Shown: piece by piece, positions 29,550 to 37,893 of the stretch | How the letters are laid out: the number at the start of each line of letters is the position of its first letter | Position numbering within the stretch: the first letter of the stretch is position 1 | From: Streptomyces antibioticus | GTDB lineage: Bacteria; Actinomycetota; Actinomycetes; Streptomycetales; Streptomycetaceae | DNA: 64,000 bases | Direction: 5' to 3' | Assembly (NCBI RefSeq): GCF_001514065.1 | Contig: NZ_KQ948429.1 | Coordinates: 186,001-250,000, forward strand | Notes under the pieces: generated by a model | Databases searched by the model: none | What the model saw: the letters and a program-made list of their open reading frames with translations, nothing else | Told to the model about the DNA's origin: nothing | Translations under genes and position numbers: made by a program

Positions 29550-30685
29550 GCCCCACCCTGGAGTCAGAGGAACACACCGCCCTGCGCGCCGCCGTCGCCC
29601 AGCTGGGCAAACGCCACGGCCGCGCCTTCGACCGAGAAGCCCTCTGGTCCGAGGCCGCCAAACTCGGCTACCTCGGCGTCAACCTTCCGGAGGAACACGG
29701 CGGGGGAGGCGGTGGCATCTCCGAACTCTCCCTCGTCCTCGAAGAGCTCGGCGCCGCAGGCTGCCCCCTGCTGATGATGGTGGTCTCCCCGGCCATCTGC
29801 GGCACCGTCATCGCCCGCTTCGGCACCGAAACCCAGAAGCGGGAATGGCTCCCGGCCCTGGCCGACGGCACCCGCACCATGGCCTTCGGCATCACCGAAC
29901 CCGACGCCGGCTCCAACTCCCACCGCATCACCACCACGGCCCGCCGCGATCCGGACACCGGAGACTGGCTCCTCACCGGCCGCAAGGTGTTCATCTCCGG
30001 CGTCGACATCGCCGACGCCACCCTCATCGTCGGCCGCACCGAGGACTCGCGTACCGGCCGCCTCAAGCCCTGCCTCTTCATCGTCCCGAGGGACGCGGAA
30101 GGCTTCCACCGCCGGCAGATCGACATGGAACTCCAGGCAGCCGAGAAGCAGTTCGAGCTGACGCTCGACGACGTACGGCTCCCCGCGGACGCGCTCGTCG
30201 GCGACGAGGACGCCGGTCTCCTCCAGCTCTTCGCCGGCCTCAACCCCGAACGCATCATGACGGCCGCGTTCGCGATCGGCATGGGCCGCTACGCGCTCGC
30301 ACAGGCCATCACCTACGCCCGCGACCGCACCGTGTGGAACACCCCCATCGGCGCCCACCAGGCCATCGCCCACCCCCTCGCCCAGGCCCACATCGACCTG
30401 GAACTGGCCCGCCTGATGATGCAGAAGGCCGCCCACCTCTACGACGCCGGGGACGACGCCGGCGCGGGCGAGGCGGCGAACATGGCGAAGTACGCGGCCG
30501 GGGAGGCCTGCGTGAAGGCGGTGGACCAGGCCGTGCACACCCTCGGGGGCAACGGCCTCACGCGCGAGTTCGGGCTCGCCTCGTTGATAACCGCCGCGCG
30601 CGTGGCTCGTATTGCTCCGGTGAGCCGGGAGATGATTCTCAACTACGTCTCCCACCAGACCCTGGGCCTGCCCAAGTCGTACTGA
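29546..30685 (+). CDS. Acyl-CoA dehydrogenase
   Basis: A 379-residue FAD-dependent acyl-CoA dehydrogenase that would introduce the alpha-beta double bond before carboxylation, as AtuD or LiuA do. Landmarks are AFGITEPDAGSNSHRI for the FAD/substrate region, LTGRKVFISG, the arginine-containing NPERIMTAAFAIGMGRYAL and YARDRTVWNTPIGAHQA, and the C-terminal LGGNGLTREFGLASLITAARVARIAPVS. A conserved catalytic Glu near the C-terminus is expected in this last region but cannot be assigned with certainty by eye. The GTG start overlaps the biotin carboxylase stop. Confidence 0.93.
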   Translation: MSPTLESEEHTALRAAVAQLGKRHGRAFDREALWSEAAKLGYLGVNLPEEHGGGGGGISELSLVLEELGAAGCPLLMMVVSPAICGTVIARFGTETQKREWLPALADGTRTMAFGITEPDAGSNSHRITTTARRDPDTGDWLLTGRKVFISGVDIADATLIVGRTEDSRTGRLKPCLFIVPRDAEGFHRRQIDMELQAAEKQFELTLDDVRLPADALVGDEDAGLLQLFAGLNPERIMTAAFAIGMGRYALAQAITYARDRTVWNTPIGAHQAIAHPLAQAHIDLELARLMMQKAAHLYDAGDDAGAGEAANMAKYAAGEACVKAVDQAVHTLGGNGLTREFGLASLITAARVARIAPVSREMILNYVSHQTLGLPKSY

Positions 30686-30722
30686 GAGCCTGATCCGGCA
30701 CAGCGTTGTGCGAGGAGGAACC

Positions 30723-32291
30723 ATGTTCCGCAGCGAGTACGCAGACGTCCCCCCCGTCGAACTCCCCATCCACGAGGCCGTACTGGGCCACGCCGCCGAG
30801 TTCGGTGACGTACCCGCCCTGATCGACGGCACCGACGGCACCACCCTCACGTACGCCCAACTGGACGCCTTCCACCGGCGGGTGGCCGCCGGGCTCGCCG
30901 AGGCGGGCCTGCGCAAGGGGGACGTGCTCGCCCTGCACAGCCCCAACACGATCGCCTTCCCGACCGCGTTCTACGCGGCCACGCGCGCGGGCGCCTCCGT
31001 CACCACCGTGCACCCGCTCGCCACGGCGGAGGAGTTCGCCAAGCAGCTCACCGACTCGGCGGCCCGCTGGATCGTCACCGTCTCCCCCCTCCTCGGCACG
31101 GCCCGCAGGGCGGCCGAACTCTCCGGCGGCGTGGAGGAGATCTTCGTCTGCGACAGCGCCCCCGGACACCGCTCCCTCCTCGACATGCTGGGCACCACGG
31201 CCCCCGAGCCACAGGTCGCCATCGACCCGGTCGAGGACGTGGCGGCGCTGCCGTACTCCTCCGGCACCACCGGCGTCCCCAAGGGCGTGATGCTCACGCA
31301 CTCCCAGATCGCCACCAACCTCGCCCAGCTGGAACCACTGATGCCGGCGAAACCCGGCGACCGCATCCTCGCCGTCCTGCCCTTCTTCCACATCTACGGC
31401 CTGACCGCCCTGATGAACGCGCCGCTCCGGCAGGGCGCCACCGTCGTCGTCCTGCCCCGCTTCGACTTGGAGACCTACCTCGCGGCCATCCAGAACCACC
31501 GCATCACCGACCTGTTCGTGGCCCCGCCGATCGTCCTCGCGCTCGCCAAGCACCCCCTGGTCGCGCAGTACGACCTGTCGTCCCTGCGGCACATCCTCAG
31601 CGCCGCCGCGCCCCTCGACGCCCAGCTCGCCGCCGCCTGCTCGGCCCGGCTGAACCTGCCGCCGGTCGGCCAGGCGTACGGCATGACCGAACTGTCGCCC
31701 GGCACCCATGTCGTCCCCCTGGACGCCATGCGCGACGCCCCCGCCGGCACCGTCGGCAAGCTCATCGCCGGCACCGAGATGCGCATCGTCTCCCTCGACG
31801 ACCCCGACAAGGACCTCGGCATCGGCGAGGCCGGCGAGATCCTCATCCGCGGCCCCCAGGTCATGAAGGGCTACCTCGGCCGCCCCGACGCCACCGCCGC
31901 GATGATCGACACCGACGGCTGGCTGCACACCGGCGACGTCGGCCATGTCGACGCCGACGGCTGGCTGTTCGTCGTCGACCGGGTCAAGGAACTCATCAAG
32001 TACAAGGGCTTCCAGGTCGCCCCGGCCGAACTCGAAGCCCTGCTGCTCACCCACCCCGGCATCGCCGACGCCGCCGTCATCGGCGTCTACAACGACGAGG
32101 GCAACGAGGTCCCGCACGCCTACGTCGTCCGCCAGCCCACCGCCACCTCCCTCTCCGAAGGAGAGGTCATGATGCACGTCGCCGAACGCGTCGCCCCCTA
32201 CAAACGCGTCCGCCAGGTCACCTTCATCGACGACGTCCCGCGCGCCGCCTCCGGCAAGATCCTGCGCCGCCGGTTGAGGGAGCTCGCATGA
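30723..32291 (+). CDS. Acyl-CoA ligase, 4-coumarate-CoA ligase family
   Basis: A 522-residue ANL-superfamily adenylating enzyme that activates a carboxylic acid to its CoA thioester. The P-loop-like motif is PYSSGTTGVPKGVMLTH, followed by QAYGMTELSPGTH, the hinge region TGDVGHVDADGWLFVVDRVKELIKYKGFQVAPAELE and the C-terminal catalytic Lys in PRAASGKILRRRL. It is of the plant 4CL type; I recall a 4CL-like gene at the syntenic place in S. coelicolor. In this operon it would feed the pathway (AtuH role). GAGGAGGAACC precedes the ATG. It ends by overlapping the hydratase ATG (ATGA at 32288-32291). Confidence 0.93.
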   Translation: MFRSEYADVPPVELPIHEAVLGHAAEFGDVPALIDGTDGTTLTYAQLDAFHRRVAAGLAEAGLRKGDVLALHSPNTIAFPTAFYAATRAGASVTTVHPLATAEEFAKQLTDSAARWIVTVSPLLGTARRAAELSGGVEEIFVCDSAPGHRSLLDMLGTTAPEPQVAIDPVEDVAALPYSSGTTGVPKGVMLTHSQIATNLAQLEPLMPAKPGDRILAVLPFFHIYGLTALMNAPLRQGATVVVLPRFDLETYLAAIQNHRITDLFVAPPIVLALAKHPLVAQYDLSSLRHILSAAAPLDAQLAAACSARLNLPPVGQAYGMTELSPGTHVVPLDAMRDAPAGTVGKLIAGTEMRIVSLDDPDKDLGIGEAGEILIRGPQVMKGYLGRPDATAAMIDTDGWLHTGDVGHVDADGWLFVVDRVKELIKYKGFQVAPAELEALLLTHPGIADAAVIGVYNDEGNEVPHAYVVRQPTATSLSEGEVMMHVAERVAPYKRVRQVTFIDDVPRAASGKILRRRLRELA

Positions 32292-33034
32292 CAGCGCACC
32301 TGACCCTGATCGGCCGCACCCGCGCGCGGGGCGTCGAGACGCTCACCCTCGACTCCCCGCACAACCGCAACGCCCTGTCGGCAGCCCTGGTCGGCGAGTT
32401 GGCGGACGCGCTGACCGACTGCGCCAAGGACGCCGACGTCCGCGCGGTCGTCCTCACCCACACCGGCAACACCTTCAGCGCCGGCGCCGACCTCAAGGAC
32501 CCGCCCGACCCGGACGCGCTGGTGGGCCTCCTCCGCCAGATCGTCGCCGTACCGAAACCCGTCCTCGCCCGCGTCACCGGCCACGTCCGCGCGGGCGGCC
32601 TCGGCCTGCTCGCCGCCTGCGACATCGGCGCGGCGTCCACCGCGGCGACCTTCGCCTTCACGGAGGTACGGATCGGGGTCGCCCCCGCCGTCATCTCCCT
32701 CCCCCTCCTGCCCCGCACCGACCCGCGCGCCCTCGCCCGCTACTACCTCACCGGCGAGCGCTTCGACGCCGCCGAGGCCGCCCGCATCGGCCTGCTGACG
32801 GCGACCGGCGACGACGTGGACGCCGTACTCGAACCCGTCCTGGAAGGACTGCGCAAAGCCGCCCCCGAAGCCCTGGCCGAGACGAAACGGCTGCTCACGG
32901 TTAGGGTGCTGGAAGCCTTCGACCGGGACGCGGCCGACCTCACCGCGCTCTCGGCCCGCCTGTTCGCCTCCGCGCAGGCCCGCGAGGGCATGACGGCCTT
33001 TCTAGAACGACGGGACCCCGCATGGGCGCTGTGA
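32288..33034 (+). CDS. Enoyl-CoA hydratase/isomerase-family protein
   Basis: A 248-residue crotonase-fold protein, the likely hydratase acting after carboxylation (AtuE or LiuC role). The oxyanion-hole segments are NTFSAGADLKDP and HVRAGGLGLLAACDIGAASTAATFAFTEVRIGVAPA. The first catalytic Glu of mitochondrial hydratases is replaced around VRAGGLGLLA and the second appears in FAFTEVRIGV, so it may be a hydratase of altered specificity or an isomerase. The ATG overlaps the ligase stop, and the stop overlaps the regulator GTG. No HMG-CoA lyase follows. Confidence 0.9.
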   Translation: MTAHLTLIGRTRARGVETLTLDSPHNRNALSAALVGELADALTDCAKDADVRAVVLTHTGNTFSAGADLKDPPDPDALVGLLRQIVAVPKPVLARVTGHVRAGGLGLLAACDIGAASTAATFAFTEVRIGVAPAVISLPLLPRTDPRALARYYLTGERFDAAEAARIGLLTATGDDVDAVLEPVLEGLRKAAPEALAETKRLLTVRVLEAFDRDAADLTALSARLFASAQAREGMTAFLERRDPAWAL

Positions 33035-33654
33035 GCACGGTCGGCGACCGAATGGACCGTTCCCCGGGCGAGCGCACGCCCAAGCAGGACCGCAGCCGGG
33101 CCACCCGGCAGCGGCTGCTCGAAGCCGCCGTCGCCTGCCTCGCCGAACGCGGCTGGACGGGCTCCACGGTCTCCGTCGTCGCCGAACGCGCGGGCGTCTC
33201 CCGAGGCGCCGCCCAGCACCACTTCCCCACCCGCGAGGACCTGTTCACGGCGGCCGTGGAGTACGTCGCCGAGGAACGCTCCGGCGCGATCCGCGCCCTG
33301 TTCCCGCAGGGCGCGGCGGGCGACCGCCGGGCGGTCGTGGCCGCCCTGGTCGACCTCTACACCGGCCCGCTCTTCCGCGCCGCCCTCCACCTGTGGGTCG
33401 CCGCGTCCAACGAGGAACAACTGCGTCCCCAGGTGACGGAGCTGGAGGCCCGCGTCGGCCGCGAGACCCACCGCATCGCGGTCGACCTGCTGGGCGCGGA
33501 CGAGTCGAGACCGGGCGTACGGGAGACGGTCCAGGGCCTGCTGGACATGGCCCGCGGCCTGGGCCTGGCCAACCTGCTCACCGACGACCAGGGCCGCCGG
33601 GAGAAGGTGGTCGCCCAATGGACGGCGCTGGTGGAGGCGGCCCTCAAGGACTGA
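33031..33654 (+). CDS. TetR/AcrR-family regulator, last gene of the acyl-CoA operon
   Basis: A 207-residue TetR-type repressor. The HTH is RQRLLEAAVACLAERGWTGSTVSVVAERAGVSRGAAQHHFPTREDLFTAAVEYV (about residues 25-80), and the rest is a helical ligand domain. Similar regulators respond to acyl-CoA intermediates of branched-chain or terpenoid degradation. The GTG at 33031 overlaps the hydratase TGA as in the other junctions of this operon; an ATG at 33022 is an alternative. The most plausible target is the palindrome at 23594-23607, giving feedback control of its own operon. Confidence 0.9.
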   Translation: MSTVGDRMDRSPGERTPKQDRSRATRQRLLEAAVACLAERGWTGSTVSVVAERAGVSRGAAQHHFPTREDLFTAAVEYVAEERSGAIRALFPQGAAGDRRAVVAALVDLYTGPLFRAALHLWVAASNEEQLRPQVTELEARVGRETHRIAVDLLGADESRPGVRETVQGLLDMARGLGLANLLTDDQGRREKVVAQWTALVEAALKD

Positions 33655-33669
33655 GGCTCGGCGAACCTC

Positions 33670-34356
33670 TCAAGGGCTGAGCCGCTCCACCCGCCAGCTC
33701 CCGTCCGCCTCCGCCACGTACCGCAGCCGGTCGTGCAGCCGGTTCTCCCGGCCCTGCCAGAACTCCACCGTCCGCGGAGCCACCCTGAAGCCACCCCAGT
33801 GCGGCGGCACCGGCACCTGCTCGCCCTCCGGATAGCGGGCCGCCAACTCGGCGTACGACGCCTCCAGATCGGCCCGCGTCCCGATCACCGAGGACTGCTC
33901 ACTGGCCCACGCGCCCAGCTGCGAACCATGCGGCCGGGTACGGAAGTACGCGGCAGTCTCGTCCCGCCCCGTACGGCGCGCGACGCCGCTGACGATCACC
34001 TGGCGGGCCATCGGATGCCACGGGAACAGCAGCGAGACGTACGGGTTCTCGCCCAGGTCACGCGCCTTGCGGGAGTCGTAGTTGGTGTAGAAGACGAACC
34101 CCTGCTCGTCGAACTGCTTCAGCAGCACCGTCCGCGAACTCGGCCGCCCCTCCGCGTCCGCCGTCGACACCACCATCGCGTTCGGTTCGAACAGATGGGC
34201 CTCCGTCGCCGCCTGCTTGAACCAGCGCGCGAACTGCTCCACCGGGGTGGCGGCGAGCTCGCTCTCGGAGAGCCCCTCGGCCCGGTACTGCTTGCGCATG
34301 GAAGCGGGATCGGGGGCGGAGTCGGGTCCGTGGGAGACGGCGTGTGCGTCGGTCAC
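33670..34356 (-). CDS. pdxH: Pyridoxamine 5'-phosphate oxidase
   Basis: FMN-dependent oxidase that converts pyridoxamine or pyridoxine 5'-phosphate to pyridoxal 5'-phosphate; 228 residues, usual for bacterial PdxH. Landmarks are [15 protein letters not shown] at the start, [66 protein letters not shown], and the C-terminal [27 protein letters not shown] with WRVERLSP. The GTG at 34356 is used as start. It converges on the TetR gene (15 bp apart) and diverges from the citrate synthase. Confidence 0.95.
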   Translation of the reverse strand: MTDAHAVSHGPDSAPDPASMRKQYRAEGLSESELAATPVEQFARWFKQAATEAHLFEPNAMVVSTADAEGRPSSRTVLLKQFDEQGFVFYTNYDSRKARDLGENPYVSLLFPWHPMARQVIVSGVARRTGRDETAAYFRTRPHGSQLGAWASEQSSVIGTRADLEASYAELAARYPEGEQVPVPPHWGGFRVAPRTVEFWQGRENRLHDRLRYVAEADGSWRVERLSP

Positions 34357-34393
34357 GTGGTCATCTTGCCGTATCGAACGTCACTCCACGGAA

Positions 34394-34459
34394 GGTGGCA
34401 CTGAGTGCCGCGAACCCTGCCCAAGGGTGGCACTCGGGGATATGGTGCAGATGCCACCC
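34394..34459. promoter_or_regulatory. GGTGGCACT repeats between pdxH and citrate synthase
   Basis: GGTGGCACT occurs at 34394-34402 and again within GGGTGGCACT at 34425-34434. The first copy forms GGCACT-G-AGTGCC (34397-34409), and the second pairs with TGCCACCC at 34452-34459 across 19 bases. The repeats sit in the divergent promoter region, so they are candidate operator sites. TATGGT at 34441-34446 resembles a -10 box for the citrate synthase. Confidence 0.45.
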
Positions 34460-34577
34460 CCTGGGGTGACCGCCGACCGAACGGGGCATCACAGGGGTGA
34501 CCGCCCAGGACCGCGAGCCCCGCACAGCCGTGGATCCGTCGGCGTCATCCGTCGCACACATCATGAGGAGCCGCCTG

Positions 34578-35681
34578 ATGTCCGACTTCGTACCTGGCCT
34601 CGAAGGGGTCGTCGCGTTCGAGACGGAGATCGCCGAACCGGACAAGGAGGGCGGCGCCCTCCGCTACCGCGGCGTCGACATCGAGGACCTCGTCGGCCAC
34701 GTCTCGTTCGGCAACGTCTGGGGCCTGCTCGTCGACGGCGCCTTCCGCCCCGGCCTGCCGCCCGCCGAGCCCTTCCCGATCCCCGTCCACTCCGGCGACA
34801 TCCGCGTGGACGTCCAGTCGGCCCTGGCCATGCTCGCCCCCGTCTGGGGCCTGAAACCCCTCCTCGACATCGACGAGGCCCAGGCCCGCGACGACCTCGC
34901 CCGCGCCGCCGTCATGGCCCTCTCCTACGTCGCCCAGTCCGCCCGCGGCCAGGGCCGCCCCATGGTGCCGCAGAGCGAGATCGACAAGGCCCAGTCCGTC
35001 GTCGAACGCTTCATGATCCGCTGGCGCGGCGAACCCGATCCGAAGCACGTCGCGGCGGTCGACGCGTACTGGACCTCCGCCGCCGAGCACGGCATGAACG
35101 CGTCCACCTTCACGGCGAGGGTCATCGCCTCGACGGGCGCGGACGTGGCCGCGGCGCTGTCGGGCGCGGTGGGCGCCATGTCCGGCCCGCTGCACGGCGG
35201 CGCCCCCTCCCGCGTCCTGCACATGATCGAGGAGATCGAGCGCACGGGCGACGCCGAGGCGTACGTCAAGCAGGCCCTCGACAAGGGCGAGCGCCTGATG
35301 GGCTTCGGCCACCGGGTCTACCGGGCCGAGGACCCCCGCGCGCGCGTGCTGCGGCGTACGGCACGCGAACTGGGCGCACCGCGCTTCGAGGTCGCCGAGG
35401 CGCTGGAAAAGGCGGCCCTGGCGGAACTCCACGCCCGCCGCCCGGACCGCGTCCTGGCCACGAACGTGGAGTTCTGGGCGGCGATCGTCCTCGACTTCGC
35501 GGAGGTTCCGGCGCACATGTTCACGTCGATGTTCACGTGCGCCCGTACGGCGGGATGGTCGGCGCACATCCTGGAGCAGAAGCGGACGGGGCGGCTGGTG
35601 CGGCCGTCTGCTCGGTATGTGGGGCCGGGGATGCGTACCCCTCAGGAGATCGAGGGGTACGGGGACATTGGCGCCCACTGA
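34578..35681 (+). CDS. Citrate/2-methylcitrate synthase-family protein
   Basis: Condenses oxaloacetate with acetyl-CoA (or propionyl-CoA). The 367-residue form from ATG 34578 starts MSDFVPGLEGVVAFETEIAEPD and has GAGGAG seven bases upstream; a GTG at 34497 would add 27 residues. Catalytic residues are the His in MSGPLHGGAPSRV, the His in MGFGHRVYRAEDPRARVL and the Asp in IVLDFAEVP. It belongs to the short, Gram-positive type II-like group (CitA-like) and is probably not the main GltA. Citrate versus methylcitrate preference cannot be told by eye. The divergent repeat region upstream suggests specific regulation. Confidence 0.92.
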   Translation: MSDFVPGLEGVVAFETEIAEPDKEGGALRYRGVDIEDLVGHVSFGNVWGLLVDGAFRPGLPPAEPFPIPVHSGDIRVDVQSALAMLAPVWGLKPLLDIDEAQARDDLARAAVMALSYVAQSARGQGRPMVPQSEIDKAQSVVERFMIRWRGEPDPKHVAAVDAYWTSAAEHGMNASTFTARVIASTGADVAAALSGAVGAMSGPLHGGAPSRVLHMIEEIERTGDAEAYVKQALDKGERLMGFGHRVYRAEDPRARVLRRTARELGAPRFEVAEALEKAALAELHARRPDRVLATNVEFWAAIVLDFAEVPAHMFTSMFTCARTAGWSAHILEQKRTGRLVRPSARYVGPGMRTPQEIEGYGDIGAH

Positions 35682-35694
35682 GGTGGATGGTTGA

Positions 35695-35751
35695 GGAGCG
35701 CGGGCGACTGCGGGCCGGTCGGTGGCCGGTCGCGCAGTTCCCCGCGCCCCT
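35695..35751. repeat. Dispersed Streptomyces intergenic repeat (GCGCGGGGAACTGCG type)
   Basis: An imperfect inverted repeat: GCGCGGGCGACTGCG pairs at 13 of 15 positions with the far arm CGCAGTTCCCCGCGC. This is the widespread intergenic hairpin of Streptomyces genomes. It separates the convergent citrate synthase and oxygenase genes and may act as their terminator. Confidence 0.7.
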
Positions 35752-35762
35752 GGCGGCGTTGA

Positions 35763-36790
35763 TCAAGCCGGAGTCAGCAAGTCGCCGTGATGCCGCTCCG
35801 CCACCAGCGGATGCGCCCGCAGCTTCCCCTTGAGCTCGTTGTAGCCGTACTCGGCGAAGAGCGGGTTGGACGGGTCGTCGGTGATGCCCGGTGCGGCGGA
35901 GGCATGCGGGAAGGGCAGCGGCTCCACCCGCGCGTCCAGCCGTGGGTTGTAGAAGAACGGCACGGAGAACCGCTCGGTGGCGCCGGGCGGGGAGACGACC
36001 CGGTGGTTGGTGGCCACGAGATACCCGTTCGTGGCCACCTCCAACAGCTCCCCGAGATTCACGACGAAGGCCCCCTCCAACGGCGGCACGTCATGGAAGA
36101 GCCCGTCCTCCCGCTGCACCTGAAGCCCACCGACCTGGTCCTGGAGGAGCAGGGTGAGGAACCCGTAGTCCTTGTGCGCGCCGACCCCCTGATCGGCGCC
36201 GTCACCGGCGCTCCCCGGGTAGCGCACCAGCTTGAGGTGCGGATGGGCCCGGTCGCCGAAGATCGGGTCGTAGAAGTCGGCGGGCGCCCCGATGGAGGCG
36301 AGCAGCTCGTGCAGCAGCCGCTCGGCGACGGAGCTGAGCCGCGCGACCCAGGCGAGCGCGGCGGTACGCAGCTCGGGCAGGGAGTCGGGCCACTGGTTGG
36401 GCCCCTCCAGCCACCAGTACGCCGGCTCACCGGCCCCGGGTATCCGCGCGGGCCGCTCGGCCCCGATGTCGAGCTGATCCCGCCAGTCCCGGCTGCCACC
36501 GGTGCGCTCGTCACCGGTACGGGTGTATCCGCGGAAGTGCGGCGACCGTACGTTGTCGAGAGCGAGCCGCTCGTCCTCGGGCAGCGCGAAGAACCTCCGC
36601 ATGGCGGAGAGCAGGGCGCGCGTCTCCTCTTCCGGGGCCCATGCCCGATGAGCTGGAAGAACCCCACGTCATGAGCGGCACTGTGCAGCTGGGCACGGAG
36701 CAGCGCACGGGCCTGGGGACCGCGATCGGCGGCCGAGAGATCGATGATCGGGAGCTGCTGGTACGACGGATTCATCGACACGTGGGTCAT
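35763..36790 (-). pseudogene. Isopenicillin N synthase-family 2OG-Fe(II) oxygenase, frameshifted
   Basis: Would encode an oxygenase of about 342 residues, but one base is missing. The N-terminus reads MTHVSMNPSYQQLPIIDLSAADRG...AHDVGFFQLIGHG in one frame up to about 36643; the rest (EEETRALLSAMRRFFALPEDERLALDN...) continues in another from about 36637. Inserting one base in the GGGCCCC run restores the expected GHG-x-PEEETRALL sequence. The second part holds the whole double-stranded beta-helix core: His/Asp in VGAHKDYGFLTLLLQD, the second His in ATNHRVVSPPG and RFSVPFF. It may be a real mutation or a sequencing error. The downstream part could be translated from internal ATG 36602. Confidence 0.85.
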
Positions 36791-36857
36791 GGTGCGTCCG
36801 CAAAGGGTGAGAGGGAGAAAAGGCGGCAGCGGATGGCTGCGCGGAGGGGCTGGAGGC

Positions 36858-36932
36858 TCAGATGGAGCGTCGACAGCCCATGCTCGTAACGCGGACGTAG
36901 TCCACGTGGCGGCGCCGAACGAGCGAAAGCAT
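36858..36932 (-). CDS. Putative cysteine-type leader peptide (24 aa)
   Basis: A 24-codon reading frame, MLSLVRRRHVDYVRVTSMGC followed by RRSI, 67 bp upstream of the oxygenase start on the same strand. It matches the pattern of the small Streptomyces leader peptides annotated upstream of sulfur-metabolism genes (L-V-x-RRHVD-x-x-R-x-x-S-x-x-CR). These are thought to regulate downstream genes through translation of a late Cys codon. No ribosome binding site is visible, but TACTCT six bases before the ATG could be a -10 of a leaderless transcript. If real, the oxygenase is regulated by cysteine or sulfur supply. Confidence 0.7.
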   Translation of the reverse strand: MLSLVRRRHVDYVRVTSMGCRRSI

Positions 36933-37270
36933 GCGGTCAGAGTACTGCGTACCGCAAGAATCGCGGGTGTCGCAGGTCACTCCCGAAAAACCTGCGGGCA
37001 AGAAGAAGCCGCGGACAAGCAGACGACCCGCGAGCTCGGGTCCCCCCGCCTGGGCGGGGGAGCCGGCCGGACGTACCGGCGAGCTCACGGGTCGGGTGAC
37101 TGCTTGGGATTGGGCCGGCTGCACGCTTCTGTCGCGCACTGGTCCGGCACCGCACTGAATGTGGTGACGGGCCGCTAGCCCGCAGCCACCTCTTCCGTCC
37201 GGTATGAATACATCTGCCGAACCACCTCCCTTCTGAAGTACCAGCAGCCTAAGAACCTCTCGGCGCTCGA
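36933..37270. other. Non-coding spacer upstream of the leader peptide
   Basis: About 340 bp without a convincing gene between the leader peptide and the end of the DUF4240 gene. Reading frames here have no ribosome binding sites and atypical codon use. The main structure is the nested inverted repeat at 37025-37093; nothing else stands out. Confidence 0.6.
37025..37093. repeat. Nested inverted repeats able to form a three-way junction
   Basis: Outer arms GACCCGCGAGCTCG (37025-37038) and CGAGCTCACGGGTC (37080-37093) pair at 13 of 14 positions. Inside are CCCCCGCC/GGCGGGGG (37043-37060) and GCCGG/CCGGC around ACGTA. It lies downstream of the DUF4240 stop and upstream of the leader peptide on the minus strand, so it may be a terminator or structured RNA. 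Confidence 0.6.
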
Positions 37271-37849
37271 TCAACCGCTTTTTCGAGGGAGGAACAGGTC
37301 CGCCAGCCGAGGCAGTCGTCGGTGCATCTCGTTCTCGTCGTCGAAGTCGAAGTCCTCGCCCAGGGGGTCGGCGGAGGAATCGGCCGGTGGATGGTCGGCC
37401 TCGTATTGCTTCCAGTCGTCCCAGAAGGTGTCTCTGTCGCCGGTGATCTGCTCGTAGGCGTCGGCGGCGCAGTAGTTGGCGTCCTCGTAGAAGAGGGCGC
37501 GGAGCTGGAAGTCGGTGGCTGCCGCGATGGCGTCGGGGTGGTCGGCGAGGGCGTCGGGGGAGGCGACCGCGCGCTCGTACCAGTGGCGGCCCTGGGCTAT
37601 CAGGCCCGCGCGGAAGTCCATGAAGCTGTCGTCGGAGCAGCCGCCGCCGATGAGGTAGGCGGCGGCCCAGACGTCCCAGCGGTAGAGGGCGTCGTGGAGG
37701 GTGTCGAAGTGGTCCTGGTACTCCAGGATCTGTTGTTTGGGGCGGGCTGCCAGGAGGGCGGTCAGTGCCTCGTGGAAGGGGACTTCGTCCGTCGTGGCGA
37801 AGCGGGCCTTGTTGATGAGGTGCCAGAACTCTTTCGTGTCCACGGGCAC
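37271..37849 (-). CDS. DUF4240 domain protein
   Basis: A 192-residue cytosolic protein. The DUF4240 domain covers about residues 5-135 (DTKEFWHLINKARFAT, WDVWAAAYLIGGGCSDDSFMDFRAGLIAQGRHWYERAVASPDALAD, ANYCAADAYEQITG). The rest is an acidic tail (about 145-180: PLGEDFDFDDENEMHRRLPRL). The domain is common in Streptomyces as a small, stand-alone protein of unknown function, related to WGR/DUF4240 proteins with TerD- or toxin-immunity-like neighbourhoods elsewhere; none of those neighbours occur here. Two GTG starts (37849 and 37843) are equally possible. Confidence 0.85.
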   Translation of the reverse strand: MPVDTKEFWHLINKARFATTDEVPFHEALTALLAARPKQQILEYQDHFDTLHDALYRWDVWAAAYLIGGGCSDDSFMDFRAGLIAQGRHWYERAVASPDALADHPDAIAAATDFQLRALFYEDANYCAADAYEQITGDRDTFWDDWKQYEADHPPADSSADPLGEDFDFDDENEMHRRLPRLADLFLPRKSG

Positions 37850-37893
37850 GCACTGTGCCAGCCGGGTCTGACAGTCGCCCCGCAGCCGAGCCC

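Noticed and set aside
30639..32177. A 512-codon minus-strand frame opposite the 4CL-like ligase
   Set aside because: The plus strand shows a full ANL ligase with all motifs; the antisense frame is low-complexity Gly/Asp/Val.
36744..37178. A 144-codon plus-strand frame upstream of the oxygenase
   Set aside because: No ribosome binding site, no family motif, and it overlaps the leader peptide and the oxygenase start region.
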